Under the pieces are notes generated by a model. That model had not been told where the DNA came from. It did no database searches and worked only from the letters and a program-made list of their open reading frames with translations. A stretch of 50,037 bases of DNA from an uncultured Prevotella sp. (GTDB lineage Bacteria > Bacteroidota > Bacteroidia > Bacteroidales > Bacteroidaceae). The stretch lies in contig CAKMOD010000005.1 of assembly GCA_927910885.1 (NCBI GenBank), positions 1 through 50,037 of the forward strand, in the 5' to 3' direction. The translations under genes were made by a program, and so were the position numbers. Position 1 is the first letter of the stretch. Every line of letters starts with the position of its first letter. Below, piece by piece: positions 16,153-25,765 of the stretch.

Positions 16153-16827
16153 TTACTCCATAGTTTCGACGGTTACGCTTTCAAATTCAGCCATAAAGTT
16201 GAGTAGGTGGTTCTTATAACGTTTCCGCTTGAACTTCATTTCCATCGTTACAACGTAGTAATGGCCTGAAGAAGTGTCTTTGCGCTTCATCTCGTAGGAG
16301 TCAATGATAATTTCCTTATCACGTAATCGCTGCAGAACAAGTTGGATATTTTCTTCTTTTGGTGTGCTGAACGTAACTGTTATATTGCGTGTGCCAAAGT
16401 GTTGGAGAATAAAATAAAGTGCTTCCAAACAGAGCAAGACAAGGACCGTTGTAGCAATAGATAGCACATACATTCCCGCACCTGCCGTCATACCGATAGC
16501 CGATGTGACCCATAATCCTGCTGCTGTCGTCAGTCCACGTACTACATGTTTTTGGAATATGATTGTTCCTGCACCAATGAAACCAATACCTGTTACAACC
16601 TGTGAGGCAATACGGCTGGGATCGAGAGACACCTGTTCGTAGTGTCCAAGTACATCATCAAAGCCAAACTGTGATAGAATCATAAACAAACCACTACCTA
16701 ATGCTACGAGGAAGTGGGTTCTGAAACCTGCTTCCTTTGCACGGTATTCACGCTCCAGACCAATCACACCACCCAATATGGCTGCAACGAATAGTCTTAG
16801 TATAAATTCGTATGTTATCGTATTCAT
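16153..16827 (-). CDS. MgtC/SapB family membrane protein
   Basis: A 224-residue protein. The N-terminal half has four to five hydrophobic segments (about 8-25, 40-53, 70-95, 100-135) with family motifs: GGVIGLEREYRAKEAGFRTH (about 19-38), VTGIGFIGAGTII (about 77-90) and TTAAGLWVTSAIGMTAGAG. The C-terminal 85 residues form a soluble domain that contains an ACT-like pattern (NITVTFSTPKEENIQLVLQR). MgtC proteins aid growth in low magnesium and modulate the F1Fo ATPase; related SapB proteins may be transporters. No magnesium sensor leader was identified. A -7 box TATTTTTG (reverse of 16865-16872) lies 38 bases upstream. The 3' end lies just inside the nested inverted-repeat region. Confidence 0.88.
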   Translation of the reverse strand: MNTITYEFILRLFVAAILGGVIGLEREYRAKEAGFRTHFLVALGSGLFMILSQFGFDDVLGHYEQVSLDPSRIASQVVTGIGFIGAGTIIFQKHVVRGLTTAAGLWVTSAIGMTAGAGMYVLSIATTVLVLLCLEALYFILQHFGTRNITVTFSTPKEENIQLVLQRLRDKEIIIDSYEMKRKDTSSGHYYVVTMEMKFKRKRYKNHLLNFMAEFESVTVETME

Positions 16828-16864
16828 GTTTTTTCTTTATTAAGTTATTAATAGATTGTAGTCG

Positions 16865-16872
16865 CAAAAATA
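16865..16872 (-). promoter_or_regulatory. -7 box of the MgtC/SapB gene
   Basis: The reverse strand reads TATTTTTG, 38 bases before the ATG at 16827. Confidence 0.55.
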
Positions 16873-16957
16873 CAAAAAACTTCACGCATCTCAGCCTTTT
16901 CTTCCTTAAAATATCTTTTTCGTGAATGAAATTCTCTGTTTCTTAGAAATTGATTTG

Positions 16958-16965
16958 TATCTTTG
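16958..16965 (+). promoter_or_regulatory. -7 box of the acetyltransferase gene
   Basis: TATCTTTG lies 27 bases before the ATG at 16992 and inside the upstream in-frame extension (from 16950). It therefore decides the start. Confidence 0.6.
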
Positions 16966-16991
16966 TGAGCATAAACGCTAAAGTCAAGATT

Positions 16992-17549
16992 ATGACAGAG
17001 AAGGAGAAACAGCAGAAAGGGATGCTTTATCAGGCAAATGACCCAGAGGTTTTGAAAGATCTATACTACTGCGAGAATGAATGTTTTGAAATCAATCAGA
17101 TTCCTCCTTCACGTAGGGAGGAACGTATGGAGCGTCTTAGAAAGTTGTTTGGTAAGGCAGGCGAGGGAATGTTTATTGTTGCCCCGTTCTTCTGCGACTA
17201 TGGTTATAACATTGAAGTCGGTGAGAATTTCTTTGCCAATACTAACTGTGTGATTCTTGATGAGGCTAAGGTAACATTCGGCGATAATGTTTTTATTGCG
17301 CCTAATTGTGCCTTCTATACTGCTGGACATCCACTTGATGTTGAGCAGCGAAATAAGAAGATAGAGTATGCGTTGCCTATTCATGTTGGAAATAATGTGT
17401 GGATAGGTGGCAATGTCGTAGTTGTTCCGGGTGTGACAATAGGTGATAATACAACAATAGGTGCTGGTTCTGTCGTGACACATGATATTCCAAGTGGCGT
17501 CGTGGCGGCTGGTAATCCTTGTAGGGTGATTCGGAAACTGGAAGAGTAA
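16992..17549 (+). CDS. Sugar O-acetyltransferase (maltose/galactoside type)
   Basis: A 185-residue left-handed beta-helix enzyme of the Maa/LacA group, acetyl-CoA dependent. The start is ATG 16992, chosen because the -7 box TATCTTTG lies upstream of it and inside the longer frame. Features are the N-terminal Maa-type helix (EKQQKGMLYQANDPEVLKDL), then hexapeptide repeats ANTNCVILDEAKVTFGDN, FIAPNCAFYTAGHPLD (the His in TAGHPLD is the catalytic residue) and GNNVWIGGNVVVVPGVTIGD. The end is AAGNPCRVIRK, the family terminator. Such enzymes acetylate maltose, glucose or galactosides, a detoxification-like role. It is 41 bases upstream of the next gene and may be co-transcribed. Confidence 0.9.
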   Translation: MTEKEKQQKGMLYQANDPEVLKDLYYCENECFEINQIPPSRREERMERLRKLFGKAGEGMFIVAPFFCDYGYNIEVGENFFANTNCVILDEAKVTFGDNVFIAPNCAFYTAGHPLDVEQRNKKIEYALPIHVGNNVWIGGNVVVVPGVTIGDNTTIGAGSVVTHDIPSGVVAAGNPCRVIRKLEE

Positions 17550-17590
17550 GGTGCTTCCTTAATTACGATCAAGAGCATGAAGATGAAGAT

Positions 17591-18520
17591 ATGAAAGAAT
17601 TTTATAGTACTTATGTCATTAAGGTTTTGTTGCTTTCATTGCTACTCTTTATGGCGATAGCCTCGGTGGCACAGAACCGTCTTTCCCCTTGTAGTAAGCA
17701 GGATTATGAACTCTATGCGCCTGTACTTAAGGAGTTGTATAATCCTCTCGCCTCACAACAGTATATTGTTGTAGACGGGGAGTCTGAGAAGTACGCTTTG
17801 CAAGTAATCAAGGGTTCACACTTCTCAGAACGAACATACATACTTGCTTACAAGGACTTAAAAGGCAATAAGAAAGAAATCACTGATAGTCTTTGTCAAA
17901 TGAAAATAGCATCATTGCTGCGTTATGCTGTGTTTTCTTCTACAACCTTTGTACGTAAGAAGCTTGGTATTCAACTAAAGACTTGTTTTTTCTTTGACTT
18001 GCAAGATGGGGCTGAATACTCTTCACGTAAGGTGGATGTTGGGCGAGGAAGTTTGATTGATATTTTGGAAATATCATGTAATGCTGTGAAGAATAATAAG
18101 CCAGAAGTTATTCAACAGCTCATCCCTCAAATTGATTCTTTGACACGACACTTTAAGACGTTTGAGTTGGCGGAGAGTTGGAATGTCTCTATGTCTGAGG
18201 GTTATGCGTATAGTTCCCCTTGTACACAATTATCTACACACTATAACGGATTTCATGTGTGTTTTCTTCGACCAGAGATGACGCCCGATGAACTCAGTAA
18301 TAAATATGGGAACTTGACGCAAACAGTTGCAAAGTGGTTGTTCCTAAATTCAAATATATTAGACTTCACGAGGAGTGTATATATCAATGTGTGTCGTGAT
18401 AAACCTGATAAGAACAAAAGATTTTCATATAGTTATGGGCATTACTATATAAATGTAACAGAGGATGAACTGACGGAAGAAACTCTGATAGCTTTATTCA
18501 AGTTATATTTATTAAAATAG
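17591..18520 (+). CDS. Exported protein of unknown function
   Basis: A 309-residue protein with a signal-anchor-like N-terminus: a hydrophobic run at residues 11-27 (VLLLSLLLFMAIASVAQ), cleavage plausible after A26-Q. The mature part has no motif I recognise. It contains YLPLASQQYIVVDGESEKYAL-like strands near 47-66, two Cys in SPCTQLSTHYNGFHVCF (about 210-226), and a Tyr-rich C-terminus (FSYSYGHYYINVTEDEL). It may be a periplasmic or surface protein. It follows the acetyltransferase by 41 bases, and no function can be inferred from that. Confidence 0.6.
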   Translation: MKEFYSTYVIKVLLLSLLLFMAIASVAQNRLSPCSKQDYELYAPVLKELYNPLASQQYIVVDGESEKYALQVIKGSHFSERTYILAYKDLKGNKKEITDSLCQMKIASLLRYAVFSSTTFVRKKLGIQLKTCFFFDLQDGAEYSSRKVDVGRGSLIDILEISCNAVKNNKPEVIQQLIPQIDSLTRHFKTFELAESWNVSMSEGYAYSSPCTQLSTHYNGFHVCFLRPEMTPDELSNKYGNLTQTVAKWLFLNSNILDFTRSVYINVCRDKPDKNKRFSYSYGHYYINVTEDELTEETLIALFKLYLLK

Positions 18521-18846
18521 CTCCATGTGGTTTTGAAAAGTATCTTTGTCTATTAATTAATGTATAATCTTGATAGTAGTAGAATCAGTCTCTTTTTACT
18601 CGATTAGGCTTCCTTTGTTGAATAGCATGTTATCCATGTGCCTGAAAGAGTCGCTGTCAGGTCTTGTTTAATGTAGAAAAGTGCAAAAGAATGTATGAAT
18701 TGCGGTTGTTTTTATTACAATAAACTAAACAAAGCATATCTTTAACGTTTTTTATCATTGATATTGTATAATGGACGTTTAAAATGATTTAACTTTGCGA
18801 TAAATAAACCTAAAAGTATTTTTTAACCTAAGTATACTTAAAGCCT
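18521..18846 (+). promoter_or_regulatory. Upstream region of the SusC/SusD pair
   Basis: A 326-base gap. The -7 box TAACTTTG is at 18790-18797, 50 bases before the ATG at 18847. A TTG at 18763-18765 is 24 bases away, longer than the standard spacing. No hybrid two-component or anti-sigma gene is next to the pair, so the regulator is not visible. Confidence 0.45.
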
Positions 18847-21800
18847 ATGTACCTAAAAAGAAAAAGGACTACGAGCTTGTTAATGGTGGCTTTGTTCAGT
18901 ACAAGTTTACTGCATGCCAACATTACGTATGAAGCGAATGCAGCTGTTGTTCAACAGCAGTCTGTATGTAAGGGAACAGTTGTCGACAATAATGGAGATC
19001 CTGTCGTAGGAGCATCTGTTTTTGTCGTAAGTAATGGACAGAAAAAGGGAAGTGTAACTGACCTTGATGGTAATTTTGAGATTGCAGGCGTTGCTTCTGG
19101 CTCATCACTTACTATTTCTTATGTTGGTTACAAGACCCAGCAGGTAACTTGGAGTGGCAAGGACCTCAAGGTTACACTCCAGGAGAACAGTGAGATGCTC
19201 GAGAACGTTGTTGTTGTCGGCTATGGTACTCAGAAGAAGGTTAACCTTACTGGTGCTGTCTCTGTTGTTAATTCTAAGCAACTTGAGTCTCGTCCAGTAA
19301 CGAGTGTTGCTCAGGCATTGCAGGGTGAGGTTCCTGGTTTGAATTTCAGCGTTGGCAATGCGGGTGGTTCATTGAAGAGCCGTATGGGACTTAACATCCG
19401 TGGTATAGGAACTATTGGTGATGGTTCTAATGCTGCTCCACTCGTACTTATTGATGGTTCAGAGGGTGATCTTTACTCTATTTCTCCAAATGACATCGAG
19501 AGTATCTCTGTATTGAAGGATGCTTCATCAAGTGCTATCTATGGTTCACGTGCTGCGTTTGGTGTTATCCTCGTTACAACCAAGAGTGGTAAGGAAGGTC
19601 GTATGAACGTATCTTACAATGGTAACGTACGTTTCTCTACAGCAACTCAGATTCCTGAGATGCCTAACTCATATGACTTTGCACGCTATTGGAATGATGC
19701 TGCTGCTAATAGTGGTGGTAATGCTCCATTCAGCCAGGATATGCTGAACAAGATTAAAAACCATATCAATGGTACACCTGCACCAGGTGAAGAGGTTACT
19801 ACAACATGGCAGGGAACTGCTGCTAATGAGCCTTGGAGTATGTACACAGGTTCTTGGGACAATACCAACTGGTTCAAGGAGATGTATAGGTCTGCCGTTC
19901 CTTCAACAGAGCATAATATCTCTGTAAGTGGAGGCGGTAATAAGGTGAACTACTATATCAGTGGAGCTATCTTAAGTCAGCGTGGATTGATCCGTCATGG
20001 TAAGGATAAGTTGAAGAGATATAACTTCTCTTCTAAGGTTACAGCAAATCTCACTGATTGGGCAACAGTTACCTATAACTCTAAGTGGATTCGTGAAGAC
20101 TATAGCAGACCATCTTATATGACTGGACTCTTCTTCCATAATATCGCACGCCGCTGGCCTACCAACCCTGTTTACGACCCAAACGGTCACTATGTACATG
20201 GAAATGAGATCTTACAGATGGAGAATGGTGGTATTGATGCAACCCAAGAGGATAAGCTCTTCCAGCAGCTTGCTCTTGAGTTCCGACCAATCAAGGGTTG
20301 GAAGATAAGATTAGAAGGTAACTACAATACAACTAACTACCATAACCATTGGGACGTGTTGCCTATCTACTATTATGATCCAGATCAGCATCCAATAGCT
20401 GCAGCATGGAGTGGAGACTATGCAGCAGGAAAGTCTAATGTTGGTGAGGCTATGTCTAAGAATAATTACTACAATGGACGTTTCTTCACTGAGTATAACA
20501 TGACCCTCAATGACAAGCATGAATTTAAGTTCCTTGCTGGTTTGGACATGGAGTCTAATATTTATACTTACCTCAGTGCTTCTCAAGCTGACCTTGTAAC
20601 ACCATTAGTGCCAACCCTCAATAATGCAACTAATAAAGTTGTTGGACGTGGTTTCTCTAACACACACTGGTCAACAATGGGTATGTTTGGTCGTATCAAC
20701 TATGCTTATGACTCACGTTATTTGGCTGAGTTCTCTATCCGTAGAGACGGCTCTTCACGTTTCATTGGGGATAAGACATGGGGTACATTCCCATCTATTG
20801 CACTTGGTTGGAATATTGCTAACGAGCAGTTCTTTAAGCCTCTTAATAAGACAGTTAATACTCTTAAGTTGAGATTAACATACGGTTCACTTGGTAATAC
20901 AAATACAGACCAGCTCTATCCTTGGTTCCTCAGACAGCCTATTAGCTCAAACTCTTCAGCATGGCTTGTTAATGGTGAACGTGTTAATACATCAGGCGTT
21001 CCTGGTCTTGTATCACCTTTCCTAACATGGGAGAGAGTACAGTCATGGAACATCGGTCTTGACTTCGGTATGTTCAACAACAGACTGCAGGGTACTTTCG
21101 ACTACTTCGTTCGTACAACAAAGGATATGGTAGGTCCTGCACCTGTTAAGCCATCTATTCTCGGAGCAACACAGCCAAAAGAGAATAATAGTGATATGAG
21201 ATCAAATGGTTGGGACTTAGAAGTAAGATGGAGAGATAGAGTTGGACAAGTAAACTATGGTATTAAGGTTGTTCTTTCTGATGATTACCAGACTATTACG
21301 AACTTCTATAATCCAAATAGACTGCTTTCTCAATGGTGCGCTGGTAAGCGTATGGGCGATATCTATGGTTATAAAGTAGAAGGTATAGCACAGACAGATC
21401 AGCAGATGAACGAATGGTTGGCTAATAATAAGCCTTCATGGGGTTCTAACTGGGCTGCCGGTGATGTTATGTACAAAGACCTTGATGGTGATAAGAAAGT
21501 GAACTCTGGTAAGAGCACATACGATGATATGGGTGACTTGACCAAGATTGGTAACTCTTTGCCACGTTATCGTTTCGGTATTACTTTGGATGCTAACTGG
21601 AAGGGCTTTGACTTCCTCATCTTTATGCAGGGTGTTGGTAAGCGTGACTTCTGGGATGCTTCTCCTTATAGTGTTGGTGCTAATACTGGTTTGTGGCAGA
21701 GTGCAGCATTTAAGGATCACCTTGACTACTGGCGTCCAGCTACCGATACCAACTTCGGTCCTAATCCAAATGCTTTCTATCCAAGACCTCTCTTCGGCGC

Positions 21801-22074
21801 GGGTTCTAAGAACTTCCAGACAAGCGACAGATATCTACAGAATGCAGCATACATGAGAATCAAGAATATTCAGATTGGTTACACTCTCCCTGCTGCTATT
21901 GCAAGCAAGATTGGTGCAAGCCGCGTTCGTTTCTATTTCTCTGCTGAGAACCTTGCAACATTCACGAAGATGAATAAGATTTTCGACCCTGAAGCAACAG
22001 GAGGAGACTGGGGACCTGGAAAGATTTATCCTCTTCAGAGAACTGTTTCATTCGGTTTGAATCTTAACTTCTAA
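18847..22074 (+). CDS. SusC/RagA-family TonB-dependent outer membrane receptor
   Basis: A 1075-residue outer-membrane importer. Residues 1-33 are the signal peptide. A carboxypeptidase D-like domain follows (KGTVVDNNGDPVVGASVFVV, about 42-61, with ISYVGYKTQQV at about 90-100). Then comes the TonB-box region and plug (ENVVVVGYGTQKKVNLTGAV about 119-138, NIRGIGTIGDGS near 188, VLKDASSSAIYGSRAAFGVI near 222), and then the beta-barrel to a C-terminal aromatic end (SFGLNLNF). It pairs with the SusD gene 13 bases downstream. SusC imports glycans or peptides gripped by SusD, powered by TonB. No hydrolase, regulator or binding protein is beside it, so the substrate is unknown. The upstream exported protein at 17591 is unrelated in sequence. 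Confidence 0.95.
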   Translation: MYLKRKRTTSLLMVALFSTSLLHANITYEANAAVVQQQSVCKGTVVDNNGDPVVGASVFVVSNGQKKGSVTDLDGNFEIAGVASGSSLTISYVGYKTQQVTWSGKDLKVTLQENSEMLENVVVVGYGTQKKVNLTGAVSVVNSKQLESRPVTSVAQALQGEVPGLNFSVGNAGGSLKSRMGLNIRGIGTIGDGSNAAPLVLIDGSEGDLYSISPNDIESISVLKDASSSAIYGSRAAFGVILVTTKSGKEGRMNVSYNGNVRFSTATQIPEMPNSYDFARYWNDAAANSGGNAPFSQDMLNKIKNHINGTPAPGEEVTTTWQGTAANEPWSMYTGSWDNTNWFKEMYRSAVPSTEHNISVSGGGNKVNYYISGAILSQRGLIRHGKDKLKRYNFSSKVTANLTDWATVTYNSKWIREDYSRPSYMTGLFFHNIARRWPTNPVYDPNGHYVHGNEILQMENGGIDATQEDKLFQQLALEFRPIKGWKIRLEGNYNTTNYHNHWDVLPIYYYDPDQHPIAAAWSGDYAAGKSNVGEAMSKNNYYNGRFFTEYNMTLNDKHEFKFLAGLDMESNIYTYLSASQADLVTPLVPTLNNATNKVVGRGFSNTHWSTMGMFGRINYAYDSRYLAEFSIRRDGSSRFIGDKTWGTFPSIALGWNIANEQFFKPLNKTVNTLKLRLTYGSLGNTNTDQLYPWFLRQPISSNSSAWLVNGERVNTSGVPGLVSPFLTWERVQSWNIGLDFGMFNNRLQGTFDYFVRTTKDMVGPAPVKPSILGATQPKENNSDMRSNGWDLEVRWRDRVGQVNYGIKVVLSDDYQTITNFYNPNRLLSQWCAGKRMGDIYGYKVEGIAQTDQQMNEWLANNKPSWGSNWAAGDVMYKDLDGDKKVNSGKSTYDDMGDLTKIGNSLPRYRFGITLDANWKGFDFLIFMQGVGKRDFWDASPYSVGANTGLWQSAAFKDHLDYWRPATDTNFGPNPNAFYPRPLFGAGSKNFQTSDRYLQNAAYMRIKNIQIGYTLPAAIASKIGASRVRFYFSAENLATFTKMNKIFDPEATGGDWGPGKIYPLQRTVSFGLNLNF

Positions 22075-22087
22075 ACATAACGGAATT

Positions 22088-24153
22088 ATGAAAAAGATTA
22101 TTTCAGATATACTAAAAGGTGGTCTACCATTGCTGTGCCTTGGCATGACTGTTACTTCATGTAATGTTTCCTTGATAGAAAACCTCTTGATCAGGTTTCA
22201 CCAAGCGAATACTTCAAAACTGCGGATCAACTTGGTACATTCACTATCAACTACTATACAAGTATTTTCCCTAATAATAGTGGCTGGTTTGGAGGTGTTG
22301 CTACATTTGATAATGGTACAGATAACCAAGCTGCAAGAAGTGGAAACTCAGGAATGTACCTACAGGACCAGTGGAAAGTCCCAACATCAGGAGGTCTTGA
22401 TGTGTATGCTATCAGAAATGTAGATAAATTCATTAATGAAAGTGAAGCAAAGATTGCCAAAGGAGAAGTAACTGGTACACCAGAACTCATCAATCAATAC
22501 ATGGGTGAAGCTTACTTCATCAGAGCTATGCTCTACTTTGATAAGTTGAAGACTTACGGTGACTTCCCTATCATGCTTGAGGAGTTAAACATTGATAAAG
22601 ACCTCGTAGAAGCAAGTAAGCGTCAGCCTCGTAACCTTGTTGCACGTCAGATTCTTTCTGATATGGATAAGGCTATTGATAAGTTGCAAGTGACATTTGC
22701 TAATAAGGTTCGCATCAATAAGAATGCTGCTTTAGCTATGAAGTCAAGAATGGCACTCTATGAAGCTACCTTCGAGAAGTATCACAGAGGAACTGGTCGT
22801 GTACCAGGGGATGCTAACTGGCCAGGTAAGAATAAGGAGTGGAACAAGAACTTCACTATCAATCAGGATGATGAGGTTAACTTCTTCCTTGATCAAGCTA
22901 TCGATGCAGCTAAGAAGGTGTGTGATGCTGTACCATTGTCAACTCAGAATAACCACGTAATGAATCCTGGTACTGTTGGTAACTTCAATGGTTGGAATCC
23001 ATACTATGATATGTTTGCAAGTCCAAACTTGGCAAAGTATCCAGAAGTTCTGTTGTGGAGAGAATTCAATACTGATATCAATGTAGCTCACCTTACATCA
23101 AACAAACTGCGTGGTGGTTTGTCTTCAGGTTGGACACGTGGTCTCGTAGAGTCATTCCTTATGAAGAATGGTTTGCCTATCTATGCTTCTGGTTCAGGCT
23201 ATCATGGTGATACTACTGTAGACTTAGCTAAGACTGATCGTGATGAGCGTTTGCAGCTTTTCGTGTTCGGTGAGTCTAATGACCTTGATATTGATCAGAA
23301 GAGTATTGATTTAATTAATAAGCAAAGAGTTAAAGAAGGTAAACCTACCATTACTAAACTTTTATTCGATGCGGCAACTCTTTTTGCAACAGACCAGGCA
23401 AGTAGAGACGTAACTGGCTATCGTCAGCGTAAGTTCTACAACTATGATCCTGCAATGCAATTGGGTCAGACCTTCTCAGATGTTGATGGTCAGATTATTA
23501 TTCGTGTTGAGGAAGCTATGCTCAACTACATTGAAGCTTCTTACCTCCGTACAGGTTCATTGGATGCAACAGCAACTGGTTATTGGACTGCTTTGCGTGC
23601 TCGTGCAGGTATCACTGCTCCAATCTCAACAACTATTGCTGCTACTGATATGAGTAAGGAGGCTGATGTAAATCGTCCATCATACGACTGGGCAGCATTC
23701 TCTGCTGGTCATCCCGTAGATGCAACACTCTATTCTATCCGTCGTGAGCGTCGCAGCGAGTTTGCTGGTGAGGGTCTTCGTGACGATGACTTGATTCGTT
23801 GGGCAGCTTTGGATCAGGTGAAGAACTATCAGATTGAGGGTGTTAACTTCTGGGACCAGATCTATCAGAATCCTTCTTTCGTTGATAAGAATGGTGTGAG
23901 TCTGATTATTGCTGATGGCGATGCTAAGGCTACAATGTCTGCTAAGACACTTTCAAAGTATGTTCGTCCTTACCAGATTCAGAAGACTAACAACATTCTC
24001 TATAATGGTTACACCTTCTATCAGGCACACTACTTGTCTCCATTCTCTTATCAGGAGATGCAGCTCTGTTCTCCTGATGGTAACGCAGAGAACTCTAACT
24101 TGTACCAGAATATCTACTGGCCAGTTGAGGCAAATGGTGAAGCTATCAAGTAA
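22088..24153 (+). pseudogene. SusD/RagB-family surface lipoprotein, frameshifted near its N-terminus
   Basis: The partner of the upstream SusC. The start 22088 gives a signal peptide with a lipobox (MKKIISDILKGGLPLLC, then VTSC at about 22-25, Cys at 25), then the frame breaks after Asn26. Adding one base between 22166 and 22167 (expected GAT for the observed GT) restores LDRKPLDQVSPSEYFKTADQ and the rest of the protein to 24153, 688 residues in all. The C-terminal SusD signature RRERRSEFAGEGLRDDDLIR is intact. SusD lipoproteins clamp ligand over the SusC channel. No stop codons interrupt the 1980 bases after the break, so sequencing error or a very recent mutation is likely. Confidence 0.85.
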
Positions 24154-24198
24154 GTTTATGCTGAATAAAGTATAATCAATTAGATTACAAATAATGTT

Positions 24199-24235
24199 AG
24201 AGGGTGTATCAAGCGATTGATACACCCTCTTTCTA
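24199..24235 (+). terminator. Terminator of the SusC/SusD operon
   Basis: AGAGGGTGTATCA and TGATACACCCTCT form a perfect 13-bp stem with the loop AGCGAT, followed by TTTCT, 46 bases after the stop at 24153. Confidence 0.95.
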
Positions 24236-24433
24236 TAACATGTTACAAGGAGTTTAACGCTCAACGCTATGTGTGACGAGTTACAATATATACATGATAA
24301 AACTTTCTTGTAAGTTGTTGAAGTCATTTCTTTATAGATGCTTCACTTGTATATGTGAGAATAAAAGGATATCTTTGCAAGAGATCTTTCTTGTTATTTA
24401 TACGGTCGGCTTTTCTGGTACAATAAATTAATT

Positions 24434-24868
24434 ATGTTTGCATTTACTATCATTATACTAATTTGTATTCTTGCTCTTGGTATATCACTATTAGTGAGTC
24501 ATTGGAGTAATGGTGCGAAGAGTGGAGAAGCGGTAAAAATAGAAACACTTTATAAAAAGAATTGGCTCTCCTTTTTTTGGATATCCCTACGTGTGTTGTC
24601 GTTTGCTTTGGTTACTGCCTTTTTGTTCTTAGTGTTACTTGCATCGTTTGCAGGTGATGATGCAGGCGAATGTTGCTTTTGGATCATGATATTTGTTGTT
24701 GGAAGTTGGTTTATTTCAATACCTCTTATTATTATATATATTTGCTCGCTGGCTCAAGCTATTCGACATCGTGATTATACGAATAAAGTCTTTCTTGGCT
24801 TTCATTGTTTTAATGCTCTCCAGCTACTTTGTGTTGTGATATTGGGTAGTTTACCTATTTCTTCCTGA
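24434..24868 (+). CDS. Small membrane protein of unknown function
   Basis: A 144-residue protein with about four hydrophobic segments (roughly 3-22, 52-72, 78-104, 120-140) and Cys pairs in GDDAGECCFWIM (about 75-86). It resembles small, uncharacterised Bacteroidota inner-membrane proteins of four-helix type. No motif identifies its role. The ATG at 24434 follows an AT-rich leader. The CTGTCA repeat element begins only 8 bases after its stop, so it may supply the 3' end of the transcript. Confidence 0.55.
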   Translation: MFAFTIIILICILALGISLLVSHWSNGAKSGEAVKIETLYKKNWLSFFWISLRVLSFALVTAFLFLVLLASFAGDDAGECCFWIMIFVVGSWFISIPLIIIYICSLAQAIRHRDYTNKVFLGFHCFNALQLLCVVILGSLPISS

Positions 24869-24875
24869 AATCAAA

Positions 24876-24963
24876 TTTGCTGTCACTGCTGTCATTCTTT
24901 TGTAAGAGGTAATGAGTTGTTATACAGTGAGTTATATCTAAATGTTAAAATGACAGCAACTTG
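24876..24963 (+). repeat. Dispersed CTGTCA element, copy 2
   Basis: Starts TTTGCTGTCACTGCTGTCA, ends TGTTAAAATGACAGCAACT, with about 50 divergent bases between. It is in the gap between convergent genes (24868 and 25197) and begins 8 bases past a stop codon. It shares ends with the copies at 9153, 31611 and 43385. Confidence 0.8.
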
Positions 24964-25047
24964 AAAATAAAACTATTACTATACTTATGGGTATAAGGAA
25001 AGTATGAGCACAATAAGTTTGTGAGCTTTCTTTTATGTTGATAAAGA

Positions 25048-25111
25048 AAAGAAGTTGCAGTAAAAATAAGAAAACGCTGATAGAGCCTCTATTTTTTACT
25101 GCAACTTCTTT
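25048..25111. terminator. Bidirectional long-stem terminator
   Basis: A perfect 19-bp inverted repeat, AAAGAAGTTGCAGTAAAAA and its reverse complement (25048-25066 and 25093-25111). The A- and T-rich arms give T tracts in both directions. It lies between convergent genes ending at 24868 and 25197. Confidence 0.75.
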
Positions 25112-25196
25112 GTTTGAGTTAAGAGTGAAATTATTAAATCTTTAAGTATATCTGCATGTAATTTCTGCAGCTCTACTTATCAGTCTTCTATTCCGT

Positions 25197-25733
25197 TTAT
25201 TGTTCAGAGTGCTCAAGAACATATTTTGGTGACTCACCATACTTGTTTGCTTCTGGTTGACTATCTTGTAGAAGGAAAATCAAGATTATAATGGCTAAAG
25301 CTATGTTTAAAAGATAGAAAACAATGGCTAAAAGACCTGTTGTACTTGTGATCGCAGTTGTAAGGACATTAATTGCACCTTGAACATCTTGTGATCTTAA
25401 AGCTTCAAAGTAGGCGCTGAAATCAATTGAAACGATGAAAAGTGTAATAGCAGTGAAGCCTACACAAGTCTGAACTGCCCACCACCAGCCACTTCGCCCA
25501 GTGTCATGTAAGCGACGAAACTGCATAGATACGCCTGCAAGTCCTAAAACAAATACTCCAAGTATTCCGACAAATGGAATTAATGAAACCACAATGGATG
25601 CGAGGAAGATTGTAAGAACGCCCCACCAATATTCAGAGCGACGAATACGTCCATTGAACTGGATGATTTTTTTGAATGCATTCTGTGCAGCTACTTCAAA
25701 CCCAACTTGTGGAAGTTCCTTAAACTGTGACAT
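25197..25733 (-). CDS. DUF805 membrane protein
   Basis: A 178-residue protein of the DUF805 family: the motif FNGRIRRSEYWWGVL (about 26-40) and GVSMQFRRLHDTGRSGWWW (about 68-86) are its core. Four hydrophobic segments are visible (about 40-62, 84-106, 125-145, 150-165). Function is unknown; the family is widely distributed and often next to translation or tRNA genes. It starts 32 bases after trmD on the same strand and has no visible promoter of its own, so the two are probably one operon. Confidence 0.85.
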   Translation of the reverse strand: MSQFKELPQVGFEVAAQNAFKKIIQFNGRIRRSEYWWGVLTIFLASIVVSLIPFVGILGVFVLGLAGVSMQFRRLHDTGRSGWWWAVQTCVGFTAITLFIVSIDFSAYFEALRSQDVQGAINVLTTAITSTTGLLAIVFYLLNIALAIIILIFLLQDSQPEANKYGESPKYVLEHSEQ

Positions 25734-25765
25734 AGTTATTATTATTTTAAAAGTATGCGTTTGTC

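Noticed and set aside
15898..16206. A 102-residue plus-strand frame
   Set aside because: It spans the nested inverted repeat and overlaps the 3' end of the MgtC gene, begins without a ribosome site, and has no protein-like pattern.
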